Source: Trinickia diaoshuihuensis
GTDB lineage: Bacteria > Pseudomonadota > Gammaproteobacteria > Burkholderiales > Burkholderiaceae
NCBI RefSeq assembly: GCF_003390925.1
Contig: NZ_QUBS01000016.1
Coordinates: 1 to 64,000 of the forward strand
Direction of reading: 5' to 3'
DNA: 64,000 nt
Shown: positions 8,847 through 16,335 of the stretch, one piece after another
How the letters are laid out: each line of letters starts with the position of its first letter
How positions within the stretch are numbered: the stretch's first letter is position 1
The notes under the pieces: generated by a model
Databases searched by the model: none
What the model saw: only the letters and a program-made list of their open reading frames with translations
Told to the model about the DNA's origin: nothing
Translations under genes and position numbers: made by a program

Positions 8847-9971
8847 ATGAAGACCGATGCCGAGGTTGTTGCGAGAAGGTGGGCTCGCCGTCTGTTCGAT
8901 GTCCGATTTCATCGATCTCACCGTGCGCAGGCGCTGGCGATTCATAAAACACTCGAGCAATACTTAGGGAAAACCCGCCGCGCCGACCTGGAGCGCGCCG
9001 ACGCCTATGCGCGCGATGTCTTGGGGCACGCGCGCTATGCCCCCTGGCTGTACGTCTATGCGGCGATCGCGGGGCGTTTCAAGGAAGGCTGGATTCCCGA
9101 CAATTACTATGGCCATGTGGTGGTGCCCAAGGTCAAGGGCAACTACGGCATGGCCTCCAGCCTGAAGTCGCTGCAGCGCACGATTTTCAATAGCGATGCC
9201 TTTCCAGATCTCGCCTATTTCGCCAACGGCCTTTTCATGCAGCCCGATGCGACCGTGATCGCCCCCGACGCGCTCGTCAAGCGGTTGTTCGCCAAGAGCG
9301 ATGTCGTCATCTTCAAGGTCGATAATTCTTTGCAGGGCCGCGGTATTTTTTTCTTCGATCGTCCGACGTTCGATATCGAGAAAGTCAAGGCGCTCGGCAA
9401 TGGCGTCTTCCAAGAAAACATTGCGCAGCATGACATTCTCGGGCGCTTCGCGCCGCGGTCGGTCGCCACGCTTCGCATCACGACGGCCGTCAACGACGAG
9501 GGGATCGTGTCCGCTCGCGCTTGTTACTTGCGGCTCGGGCGGGACGCCGATACCCATGTGAAATCGAGCAGCCATGTTCGGATTCCGGTCCATTGCGCCA
9601 CTGGCGAACTGGGGGAGCACGGCTATCTCACGGATTGGACGGTGGTGCGCGAGCACCCCGACAGCAAGATTCGATTCGCGGGCGTCAAGGTTCCCGCGTT
9701 CCAGGATTGTTTGGCGACCGTTCTCGACCATCATCGAAAAGTGCCCTACGCGCGCTGCGTGGGTTGGGACGTGGCGGTGGACGAAGACGAGCGCGTTAAG
9801 CTCATGGAGTGGAACGCCGAGCACAACGACATCAAGTTCAGCGAAGCGACGCAAGGGCCGTGCTTCGCCGACCTACGATGGGACCGGCTGGCGCCCAAGC
9901 ACCGTGCCGAGGAGCCATCCATGCCCGTCGCGCAAACCGACCCCGCCGCCGGGCTGACCAAGTCCCTATGA
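8847..9971 (+). CDS. Sugar-transfer-associated ATP-grasp family protein
   Basis: A 374-residue soluble protein. The ATG at 8847 is preceded by AAGGAGGAG, a near-perfect ribosome binding site, so the longer frame from a TTG at 8820 was not used. The central part (VIFKVDNSLQGRGIFFF, then FAPRSVATLRITTAV) and the C-terminal VKLMEWNAEHNDIKF match the ATP-grasp fold seen in proteins annotated as sugar-transfer-associated ATP-grasp. These usually sit in polysaccharide loci, but no glycosyltransferases lie nearby, so the substrate is unknown. A methyltransferase gene follows 56 bases downstream and may be co-transcribed. Confidence 0.7.
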   Translation: MKTDAEVVARRWARRLFDVRFHRSHRAQALAIHKTLEQYLGKTRRADLERADAYARDVLGHARYAPWLYVYAAIAGRFKEGWIPDNYYGHVVVPKVKGNYGMASSLKSLQRTIFNSDAFPDLAYFANGLFMQPDATVIAPDALVKRLFAKSDVVIFKVDNSLQGRGIFFFDRPTFDIEKVKALGNGVFQENIAQHDILGRFAPRSVATLRITTAVNDEGIVSARACYLRLGRDADTHVKSSSHVRIPVHCATGELGEHGYLTDWTVVREHPDSKIRFAGVKVPAFQDCLATVLDHHRKVPYARCVGWDVAVDEDERVKLMEWNAEHNDIKFSEATQGPCFADLRWDRLAPKHRAEEPSMPVAQTDPAAGLTKSL

Positions 9972-10027
9972 GTGGCTATAGGCGCTTGCTGTAGACTGCG
10001 CGAAAACCATGATTAGGGTGAAGTTAC

Positions 10028-10957
10028 TTGAGATCCGACCGCGCAGTAGGCCAGCAAGGCACGGACATATGGTCCGAGTGGGTTCTTCGCCGCCGGCACG
10101 GCGGCGATAAGCAATATCAGCAAGCGGTGCTGAACGACGTGACGCGCTACGCCGATCGCGTTCTAGACGGCGCGTGTTCGACCGAAACCATGACGTTGGC
10201 CGATATCGGCACCGGCGACGGCTTGGTCGGACTGCGCGCCATCGAACGCTTCGGGCCCGCCCTGAATGTCGTCATGACGGATGTCTCGGCCCCGCTGCTG
10301 AGCCATACCGAAGCACTGGCCGCCGAACGGGGCGTGGCGCGGCAATGCCGCTTCGTTCAAGGGTCGGCCGATGCGTTGGCCGGAATCGATGACGCGTCGG
10401 TGGACGCAGTCGTGATGCGTGCGGTGTTGGCCTACGTCGCGGACAAGGGCGCGGCCATGCGCGAGTTTTATCGGATCCTCAAACCGCGCGGGCGCTTATC
10501 GATCGCCGAACCGGTGTTGCGCGACGAGGCGTTCGAGGTTTGCGCATTGAAAAGAATGGTCGATATGCGGCCGCCTGGGACCGGCGACGCGTTTTTTCCG
10601 CTGCTCTTGCGTTGGCGGTCGGCGCAATTTCCCGATACCGAGGAAAAGGCGAGCGCGCTGCCGATTACGAACTACGGCGAGCGCGATCTAGTGCGCTTTG
10701 CCATCGATGCGGGCTTCGTCGACATTCACCTCGAATTGCATATCGACGTCGCGCCGGCCGAGCCGATTCCCTGGGAGGTATTTATCGAGAGCTCGCCGCA
10801 TCCGCTGGCGCCGTCGTTGGAGGCGATATTGAATGAGCAATTCACGCCGGCCGAGCGCGAGTTTTTCGAGGCGAGGCTGCGGCCCTTGATCGAGAGCGGA
10901 AAGCAATTCGGCGCGCAACGGATTGCTTGGCTGACGGCGACGAAACCAGGCGGATAG
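10028..10957 (+). CDS. Class I SAM-dependent methyltransferase
   Basis: A 309-residue soluble enzyme with a Rossmann methyltransferase core. Motif I is LADIGTGDGLVG (about residues 57-68), an acidic residue ends strand 2 (VVMTDVS), and AVVMRAVLAYV and LKPRGRLSIAEP correspond to motifs post-I to III. The start appears to be the TTG at 10028, preceded by AGGGTGAAG; no in-frame ATG precedes motif I at a sensible position. The substrate is not evident. It follows the ATP-grasp gene in the same direction and may share its transcript. Confidence 0.82.
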   Translation: MRSDRAVGQQGTDIWSEWVLRRRHGGDKQYQQAVLNDVTRYADRVLDGACSTETMTLADIGTGDGLVGLRAIERFGPALNVVMTDVSAPLLSHTEALAAERGVARQCRFVQGSADALAGIDDASVDAVVMRAVLAYVADKGAAMREFYRILKPRGRLSIAEPVLRDEAFEVCALKRMVDMRPPGTGDAFFPLLLRWRSAQFPDTEEKASALPITNYGERDLVRFAIDAGFVDIHLELHIDVAPAEPIPWEVFIESSPHPLAPSLEAILNEQFTPAEREFFEARLRPLIESGKQFGAQRIAWLTATKPGG

Positions 10958-11125
10958 GCGCCGCGAATAGCCTATGCGGCGCAATTTCTGGCCCAAAATC
11001 CGCGTTTCCCCGTATCGATTGCGAAATTTTATTTCTCGCGTTCGACCGTAAACTGTCGTCCGCGAGCCAGCGCCTGCTCGCATCCGCGCGCGATACCCCT
11101 CATTTCCTTGAACCGGCATTTGATC

Positions 11126-12328
11126 ATGTTCGAACACGTTGACGCCTATCCCGGCGATCCCATTCTCACGTTGAATGAGAATTTCCAGAAGGATCCTCGC
11201 CAAGAGAAGATCAATCTGAGCATTGGCATTTACTTCGACGACGACGGCCGTTTGCCGGTCATGAAAGCCGTACGCGAGGCGGAAGCGGCGATGCTGGCCG
11301 ACCTCGGACCCAAGCCGTATCTTCCTATGGCGGGTTTGGCGCCTTATCGCGACGCCGTACAGGCGCTCGTGTTCGGCGAAGCGTCTGCCGCCCGGAGGGA
11401 AGACCGTATCGCGACCGTGCAGACGCTCGGCGGTTCGGGAGCCTTGAAAATCGGCGCCGATTTCCTCAAGCGTTATTTCCCGCAGGCGCAAGTGTGGGTC
11501 AGCGATCCGACCTGGGAAAACCACCGCTTTATTTTCGAGCGGGCTGGGTTCAGCGTGAACACCTATCCGTACTACGACGATGCGACGGGCGGCCTGAAGT
11601 TCGATGCGATGCTGGCCGCGATCGACGCTTTGCCGCCACGCAGCATCGTCGTCTTGCATGCGTGCTGCCACAACCCGACGGGCGTCGATCTGAGCGAGGC
11701 GCAGTGGGAACAATTGATCCCCGTGCTGCAAAAACGGGAGTTGCTGCCGTTCGTCGACATGGCGTATCAGGGCTTCGGTTCGAGCCTCGATGAAGATGCT
11801 TTCGCCGTGCGCGAACTCGCGCGCCGCGACGTGCCGATGCTCGTGGCGAATTCGTTTTCGAAGAATTTTTCGCTCTATGGCGAGCGCTGCGGCGCGCTGA
11901 GCGTGCTGTGCGCCGATGCAGCCGAGGCCCAGCGCGTCGTGGGCCAACTGACGAGCGCAGTCCGGTCGAACTATAGCAACCCGCCCACGCATGGCGCGAA
12001 GATCGTGACGAAGGTGCTGACTTCGCCCGCGCTGAATCAAATGTGGCGCGACGAGTTGGCCGCGATGTGCCGCCGTATCGCCGGCATGCGCGTCGCGATC
12101 CATGAGCGTTTGAGCCGGCATATCGGCGGCCAGGCCCTGTCGCGCTATATCGAGCAACGCGGGATGTTCACGTATACGGGGCTCGATGCCGACCAGGTAG
12201 ATCGTCTACGCGAGCAGCACGGCGTGTACATCTTGCGTTCGGGTCGCATGTGCGTGGCCGGATTGAACGAGCGCAACGTCGGGCCCGTGGCCGACGCCAT
12301 CTCGAAGGTGCTCGTCAAGCCCGCGTAA
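11126..12328 (+). CDS. Aromatic/aspartate-type amino acid aminotransferase (class I)
   Basis: A 400-residue PLP enzyme of the AspC/TyrB type, which transfers amino groups between aromatic amino acids or aspartate and 2-oxoglutarate. The N-terminus MFEHVDAYPGDPIL and NLSIGIYFDDDG are characteristic. HNPTGVD lies in the centre, and NSFSKNFSLYGERCG carries the PLP-binding lysine and the phosphate-binding arginine region. The ATG at 11126 was chosen over a TTG at 11108 because it fits family length. Its 3' end overlaps the convergent receiver gene by 14 bases. A single-gene transcript is likely. Confidence 0.92.
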   Translation: MFEHVDAYPGDPILTLNENFQKDPRQEKINLSIGIYFDDDGRLPVMKAVREAEAAMLADLGPKPYLPMAGLAPYRDAVQALVFGEASAARREDRIATVQTLGGSGALKIGADFLKRYFPQAQVWVSDPTWENHRFIFERAGFSVNTYPYYDDATGGLKFDAMLAAIDALPPRSIVVLHACCHNPTGVDLSEAQWEQLIPVLQKRELLPFVDMAYQGFGSSLDEDAFAVRELARRDVPMLVANSFSKNFSLYGERCGALSVLCADAAEAQRVVGQLTSAVRSNYSNPPTHGAKIVTKVLTSPALNQMWRDELAAMCRRIAGMRVAIHERLSRHIGGQALSRYIEQRGMFTYTGLDADQVDRLREQHGVYILRSGRMCVAGLNERNVGPVADAISKVLVKPA

Positions 12329-12677
12329 GCAGCCGCTCGACCGTCGATAGGACGTCGTCCATGCGGGCAGGCTTGCGCAGGAAGGCGTCCCATGGCGGCG
12401 GCTCGGAGGTGCCGCACTCGACGTGCGCCGACGTGTGCAGGGCGATCGGAATGCGCGCCCACTGCGGATGCTCGCGCACCGACCGGCACAGGGAGGCGCC
12501 ATCCATATCGGGCATCATCAGATCGGTGACGACGATATCGGGGACTTGCCGTTGCATGTGGGCGAGCGCGTCGCATCCGTCGCGAGCGCAGTCGACCTCA
12601 TAGCCCGCATACGTTAGGGCAAAGCTCAAGGCCTCGAGCAGTTCATATTCGTCGTCAACTAGAAGGACACGCTTCAT
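12315..12677 (-). CDS. Stand-alone response-regulator receiver protein (first of two)
   Basis: A 120-residue protein consisting only of a receiver domain. It has the acidic pair in LLVDDE, Asp52 in VVTDLMMPDMDG, a Thr in HTSAH and a Lys in LRKPARMD. No output domain is present, so it must act through protein contacts. It is the last of three minus-strand genes with a second receiver protein and a KaiC-like ATPase, and is the likely partner of those rather than of the convergent aminotransferase. Confidence 0.9.
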   Translation of the reverse strand: MKRVLLVDDEYELLEALSFALTYAGYEVDCARDGCDALAHMQRQVPDIVVTDLMMPDMDGASLCRSVREHPQWARIPIALHTSAHVECGTSEPPPWDAFLRKPARMDDVLSTVERLLTRA

Positions 12678-12755
12678 TGCTTGCTCAAGAACCCGAGTGT
12701 TTGCTCGCCTCGATTGCGTCGGCTCAGCCGCCGCGAGCGGCGTGCCGCGTCGCGT

Positions 12756-13130
12756 CTATTCGCTGTGCTGACCCGGCCCTACGTGGCGAGCGATGATGTC
12801 GAGCAGCGTCCCGGGCGAATAGGGTTTGCGCAGCACGCCGACGAACAACCGTCTTTCCGGCTCTGTCAGCGCGCCCGGCGCGGCCGTGCATAGAACGATC
12901 GGTATAGCCGCCAGCTTTTCGTCGCGCTGAAGCGCCATCGCAAGCTCCACGCCCGACATCACGGGCATCATCAAATCGGACACGATCAACGCCGGCTGGA
13001 TGCGCTCGGCTGCCTCGAGTGCCTCACTGCCGGTTCGGCTCGTATGCACGACATATCCTTCGCGCCATAAAAGGAACGAAAGGAAATCGGTTACGAGCGA
13101 CTCGTCGTCGACGACAAGCAGGGTAGTCAT
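12756..13130 (-). CDS. Stand-alone response-regulator receiver protein (second of two)
   Basis: A 124-residue single receiver domain with VVDDE, Asp52 in IVSDLMMPVMSG and the conserved Lys in LRKPYSPG. It shares layout, length and several motif residues with the neighbouring 120-residue receiver, which suggests a duplication. It starts 15 bases after the end of the KaiC-like ATPase gene and is probably co-transcribed with it. Its kinase is not in the window. Confidence 0.9.
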   Translation of the reverse strand: MTTLLVVDDESLVTDFLSFLLWREGYVVHTSRTGSEALEAAERIQPALIVSDLMMPVMSGVELAMALQRDEKLAAIPIVLCTAAPGALTEPERRLFVGVLRKPYSPGTLLDIIARHVGPGQHSE

Positions 13131-13145
13131 GCGTTGATCCGTCGC

Positions 13146-14585
13146 CTATCGAGAGCCTGCCCCGGCGCGCGTCGGCGCGGTGACGGGGGCTGAGCCGGTG
13201 ACTCGCAGCCCCATGCCGTCGCCCGTGATCTCGAACTCGGCGATAGCCGTATCGAACAGACTGTCGCGGATCTTGAGTACCTTCATGCCGCGGTGCAATG
13301 TATCGTCGGTCAGGATGTGATGCAGGGCGATGACGTTGTCGATTTGACTCAAGATTTCCGGGGACGGATTGGTAATCCAGGGCCCGGACAGTTCCTTGAT
13401 TTCCCAGGTGTAGACCGTCGTTACACCCATCGATCGCAGTTCGTTCGATAGCGCCGCGAAAAACTCCACGATCCGGTTACGATCCACCGTCGCCCGCTCG
13501 AAGCCAGCCAGCCCGTCGACGAAAAGCCGCCGGGCGCCGGTCGCCCGAACGGTCCGTAGCAATTCATGGGCAAGCTTGTCCAATAGGTTTTCGGTGAGCG
13601 GCCGCCACATGATCGTCAGCGCCTTCGATTCGACCATGGCATGCAGATCGATACCGAGGGCGGCCGCTTTCGCCGCCAGCCGTTGGGGTGTTTCGTAAAA
13701 GCCGAAGTGCACGGCCGGTTGCTCGGGCGTGGCGGCGTGCAAAAAGCCGAGGCCGAAGGTGGTCTTGCCGCTGCCTGCCGGACCGACGACGACCGACACG
13801 GAGTTGACGGGCAATCCGCCGCCGATACGCTCGTCGAGCCCTTGCACGCCCGTGCTCAGCCGCTGCGGCGGGGCCGTGTCGGTTCCCGAGGGCTGTGCCA
13901 GCGCCGCCTCCAGGCGCGGATAGACGTCGATGCCGCGGCCCGAGATCTCGAACAGATGAAAGCCGCCCAGCGCCCGGCTGCCGCGCGATTTGGCGACCCT
14001 GATTTGCCGCACGGTGCGCGAGCCGGCCACGGCCTCCTCGAGTTGCAGTACGCCATCGACCATCGTGTGCTCGGGGCTCGATTCGTCGATGCGGGCACTG
14101 GTCAGGAATAGCACGGTGCAGCCCGTGAACGCGGCGTGGCCTTGCAGTTCGGCGACGAACGTCTTGACGTCGAGGTTGTTATTGGCGGTTTCGCGCGCGG
14201 TCAGCAGCCCGTCCAAGACGAGGATGCTCGCGCCTTGGCGAGCGAGCTCGCCGCGCAACATTTCGACGAGCGCGCGCAATCCCTCTTCGCGCAACGTACG
14301 CAGCAAGCTGATGAATGTGATGTCCTTGCCGACTCTAGCCGCATCGAAAAAGTCGAGCGTGGCGAGCGACTGAAATAGGCGGTCGTGCGACTCGGCGAGC
14401 AGCGTCACGTAAAGGATCTTCCGGCCCTGCCGCGCCTGTGCGAAGGCGAGCTGGTTCGCTAGGATCGTCTTGCCTGCTCCGGGGCGGCCCTGAATGATGT
14501 AGGACGAGCCGGCGATCAGGCCGCCGCCGCATATTTCGTCGAGCCCCGGAACGTCGCTGCGCAGTCGCGCCGGCACATTTTCCAT
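13146..14585 (-). CDS. KaiC/RadA-like double-domain ATPase
   Basis: A 479-residue protein with two KaiC-type RecA folds. The first Walker A is GRPGAGKT (residues 33-40) and its Walker B region is ASILVLDGLL. The second Walker A is GPAGSGKT (about 268-275) followed by GARRLFVDGL. Each half opens with a targeting segment of the KaiC type (VPGLDEICGGGL and VQGLDERIGGGLP). The ATG at 14585 was chosen; the frame extends 12 codons upstream to a TTG. No KaiA or KaiB is visible, and the C-terminal phosphorylation segment of true circadian KaiC is not obvious. Linkage to two receiver proteins suggests a signalling output such as stress or light response. Confidence 0.86.
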   Translation of the reverse strand: MENVPARLRSDVPGLDEICGGGLIAGSSYIIQGRPGAGKTILANQLAFAQARQGRKILYVTLLAESHDRLFQSLATLDFFDAARVGKDITFISLLRTLREEGLRALVEMLRGELARQGASILVLDGLLTARETANNNLDVKTFVAELQGHAAFTGCTVLFLTSARIDESSPEHTMVDGVLQLEEAVAGSRTVRQIRVAKSRGSRALGGFHLFEISGRGIDVYPRLEAALAQPSGTDTAPPQRLSTGVQGLDERIGGGLPVNSVSVVVGPAGSGKTTFGLGFLHAATPEQPAVHFGFYETPQRLAAKAAALGIDLHAMVESKALTIMWRPLTENLLDKLAHELLRTVRATGARRLFVDGLAGFERATVDRNRIVEFFAALSNELRSMGVTTVYTWEIKELSGPWITNPSPEILSQIDNVIALHHILTDDTLHRGMKVLKIRDSLFDTAIAEFEITGDGMGLRVTGSAPVTAPTRAGAGSR

Positions 14586-15060
14586 TGCGTTGAACCTATT
14601 GGGTAAAGGGCGTGAAAACAAGACGGCTTGCGCAAGCGCGAACGCTTACCGCTCGAACCGTTGGCGTCATCGATACCCGAAGTCTACCCCAGGTTCCATC
14701 GACGACGAAGGCACTTCAAGCAAGGGACAGAGCGCGGCCTTAACGAGGCGTTCGTGACTTGACCGATCCGGATCGAACGTCGACGGAGGACGGCTCTCGT
14801 GATGACGTTTGTCGCCGTTTCGCGACATCCTTTTCAAAACGGCGACGTCTTCTCGGCCGAGCGTCGGTCTCGCGCTTCAGTATGTGCGATTGCCTGGTTC
14901 GCCGATTAAAAGGCTGCCGCGAATATCGCTTCGATTCGACGATACTCATTTCAACGCGTTGACGACCGCTTCAAGTCGCTCGATCGACAGACATGCGGCA
15001 CACCGCGTCAGGGGTACTCAATTGACGGCGAACAATCGCCACACGCCTTAAGGGGAAAAA
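14586..15060. other. 475-base intergenic region between KaiC-like ATPase and pilus operon
   Basis: This divergent region should hold the promoters of the KaiC-like gene (minus) and the pilus operon (plus). Only AAGGGGA, six bases before the pilin ATG, is a clear signal. I saw no convincing small gene, strong palindrome or RNA element here. Confidence 0.5.
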
Positions 15061-15585
15061 ATGAAGCGATATCTTTCCTTGCCGATGATCGCGACGGTGC
15101 TCGCCTCGACGTCGGTCATCGGGGACGCAAGCGCGGCAACGTACAGCAACGGCACGGCAACGGCGACGTTCACCGTGTCGCTGGTATTGCAAGGCGGCTG
15201 CACGATCACGGCCAATGCATTGAACTTCACGGCAACGGGTCCGCTCACCAGCGCGGTGAATCAACAAAGTACGGTGGGGGTGAACTGTACCAACACGACG
15301 CCGTACAACGTCGGACTCGACGCCGGCACCGTGACGGGCTCCAGTATCGCGACGCGCTATATGGCCGGCACGTCCAGCGGCAACACCGGCACGTTGGTTT
15401 CGTTCCAGCTCTATCAAGACGCCGCCCATGGCACCGTCTGGGGCAATACGCAAGGCAGCAACACCGTCGGTGGTATCGGCACCGGCGCCGTTCAGTCGAT
15501 CACGGTATATGGTCAGGTGCCCGCTCAAGCGACGCCCCAGCCCGACACTTACCAAACATCGGTGACCGCGACGGTGTACTTCTGA
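15061..15585 (+). CDS. Csu-type (spore coat U domain) pilin, major subunit candidate
   Basis: A 174-residue secreted protein with a signal peptide ending near ASA-ATYSN (about residue 26). The mature part is one spore coat protein U domain: paired cysteines in GGCTI and NCTNT, the FQLYQD/TVWG motif, and a C-terminal donor-strand-like end TYQTSVTATVYF. This is the structure of archaic chaperone-usher pilins such as CsuA/B. It is the first gene of a four-gene operon with chaperone, usher and tip-like protein, which suggests it is the shaft subunit. The strong AAGGGGA site before the ATG fits high expression. Confidence 0.9.
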   Translation: MKRYLSLPMIATVLASTSVIGDASAATYSNGTATATFTVSLVLQGGCTITANALNFTATGPLTSAVNQQSTVGVNCTNTTPYNVGLDAGTVTGSSIATRYMAGTSSGNTGTLVSFQLYQDAAHGTVWGNTQGSNTVGGIGTGAVQSITVYGQVPAQATPQPDTYQTSVTATVYF

Positions 15586-15599
15586 TCGCATATCGCCGT

Positions 15600-16331
15600 A
15601 TGGGTCTACGCTTTCGCCTATGGCCGATCGTGCTCGCCGGGGCCGCGCTATCGCACGCGGCCGTCGCGGGCACGCTGCAGGTCTCGCCGATCGTGCTCGA
15701 GTTGCAAGCCGGTGAGTCCGCTGCCGGGATGACCTTGCGCAATCCCGGCATGCAGCCGCTCTATGGGCAAGTGCGCGTGTTCCGTTGGGATCAAGTCGAT
15801 GGCGAGGACAGCCTCGAATCGACGCCCGAACTCGTGGCCAGCCCCCCGCTCGTCGAGCTGGGTCCGCAATCGACGCAACTCGTGCGATTGATACGCATCG
15901 CGTCGTCGGCCGTCGCCGGCGAGCAGAGCTATCGCGTATTGGTCGACGAACTGCCTGCCCCTGCCGACGGCGCGTTGCGCGGCGTGATGATCCGCTTGCG
16001 TTACTCGGTGCCGGTTTTCATCGAGCCGCCTGGTGCGGCCGGCGAGCCTAAGCTCTCTTGGCACCTTCTGCGCAGCGGCGATCAGTGGTTCGTCCGCGTC
16101 GAGAACACCGGTACGCGGCGCGCGCAGGTGGCGGCGGCCGAGCTGATGGACGGCAGCGCCAAACCGTACGTGGTGACGAAAGGATTGCTCGGATACGTGC
16201 TTGCCGGGCGCGGCAGACAATGGCCCGTCACGCTTCCGGCGACGGCCGGCTTGCAAGGCGGCGTAAAGGCGCGGGCACTCGTCAATTCGCGTTCCATGGA
16301 AGCAGCGGTGGACGTGCAAGCCGCTCGGTAG
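15600..16331 (+). CDS. Periplasmic pilus chaperone (PapD/CsuC-like)
   Basis: A 243-residue secreted protein with an N-terminal signal peptide (residues 1-24, ending VAGT). The PapD-type immunoglobulin fold shows LQVSPIVLEL at the start, AAGMTLRNPG, STQLVRLIRI, SYRVLVDELP and MIRLRYSVPVFI. The chaperone binds pilin subunits in the periplasm and donates a strand until they reach the usher. It begins 14 bases after the pilin stop and ends four bases before the usher start. Confidence 0.92.
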   Translation: MGLRFRLWPIVLAGAALSHAAVAGTLQVSPIVLELQAGESAAGMTLRNPGMQPLYGQVRVFRWDQVDGEDSLESTPELVASPPLVELGPQSTQLVRLIRIASSAVAGEQSYRVLVDELPAPADGALRGVMIRLRYSVPVFIEPPGAAGEPKLSWHLLRSGDQWFVRVENTGTRRAQVAAAELMDGSAKPYVVTKGLLGYVLAGRGRQWPVTLPATAGLQGGVKARALVNSRSMEAAVDVQAAR

Positions 16332-16335
16332 GGCG

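Noticed and set aside
10688-12157. 489-residue open frame antisense to the methyltransferase and aminotransferase genes
   Set aside because: Arg/His-rich shadow of high-GC coding DNA, spanning two real genes on the other strand with clear family motifs.
13146-14585. Complete circadian kaiABC system
   Set aside because: Only a KaiC-like ATPase is present; no KaiA or KaiB and no clear KaiC phosphorylation segment.
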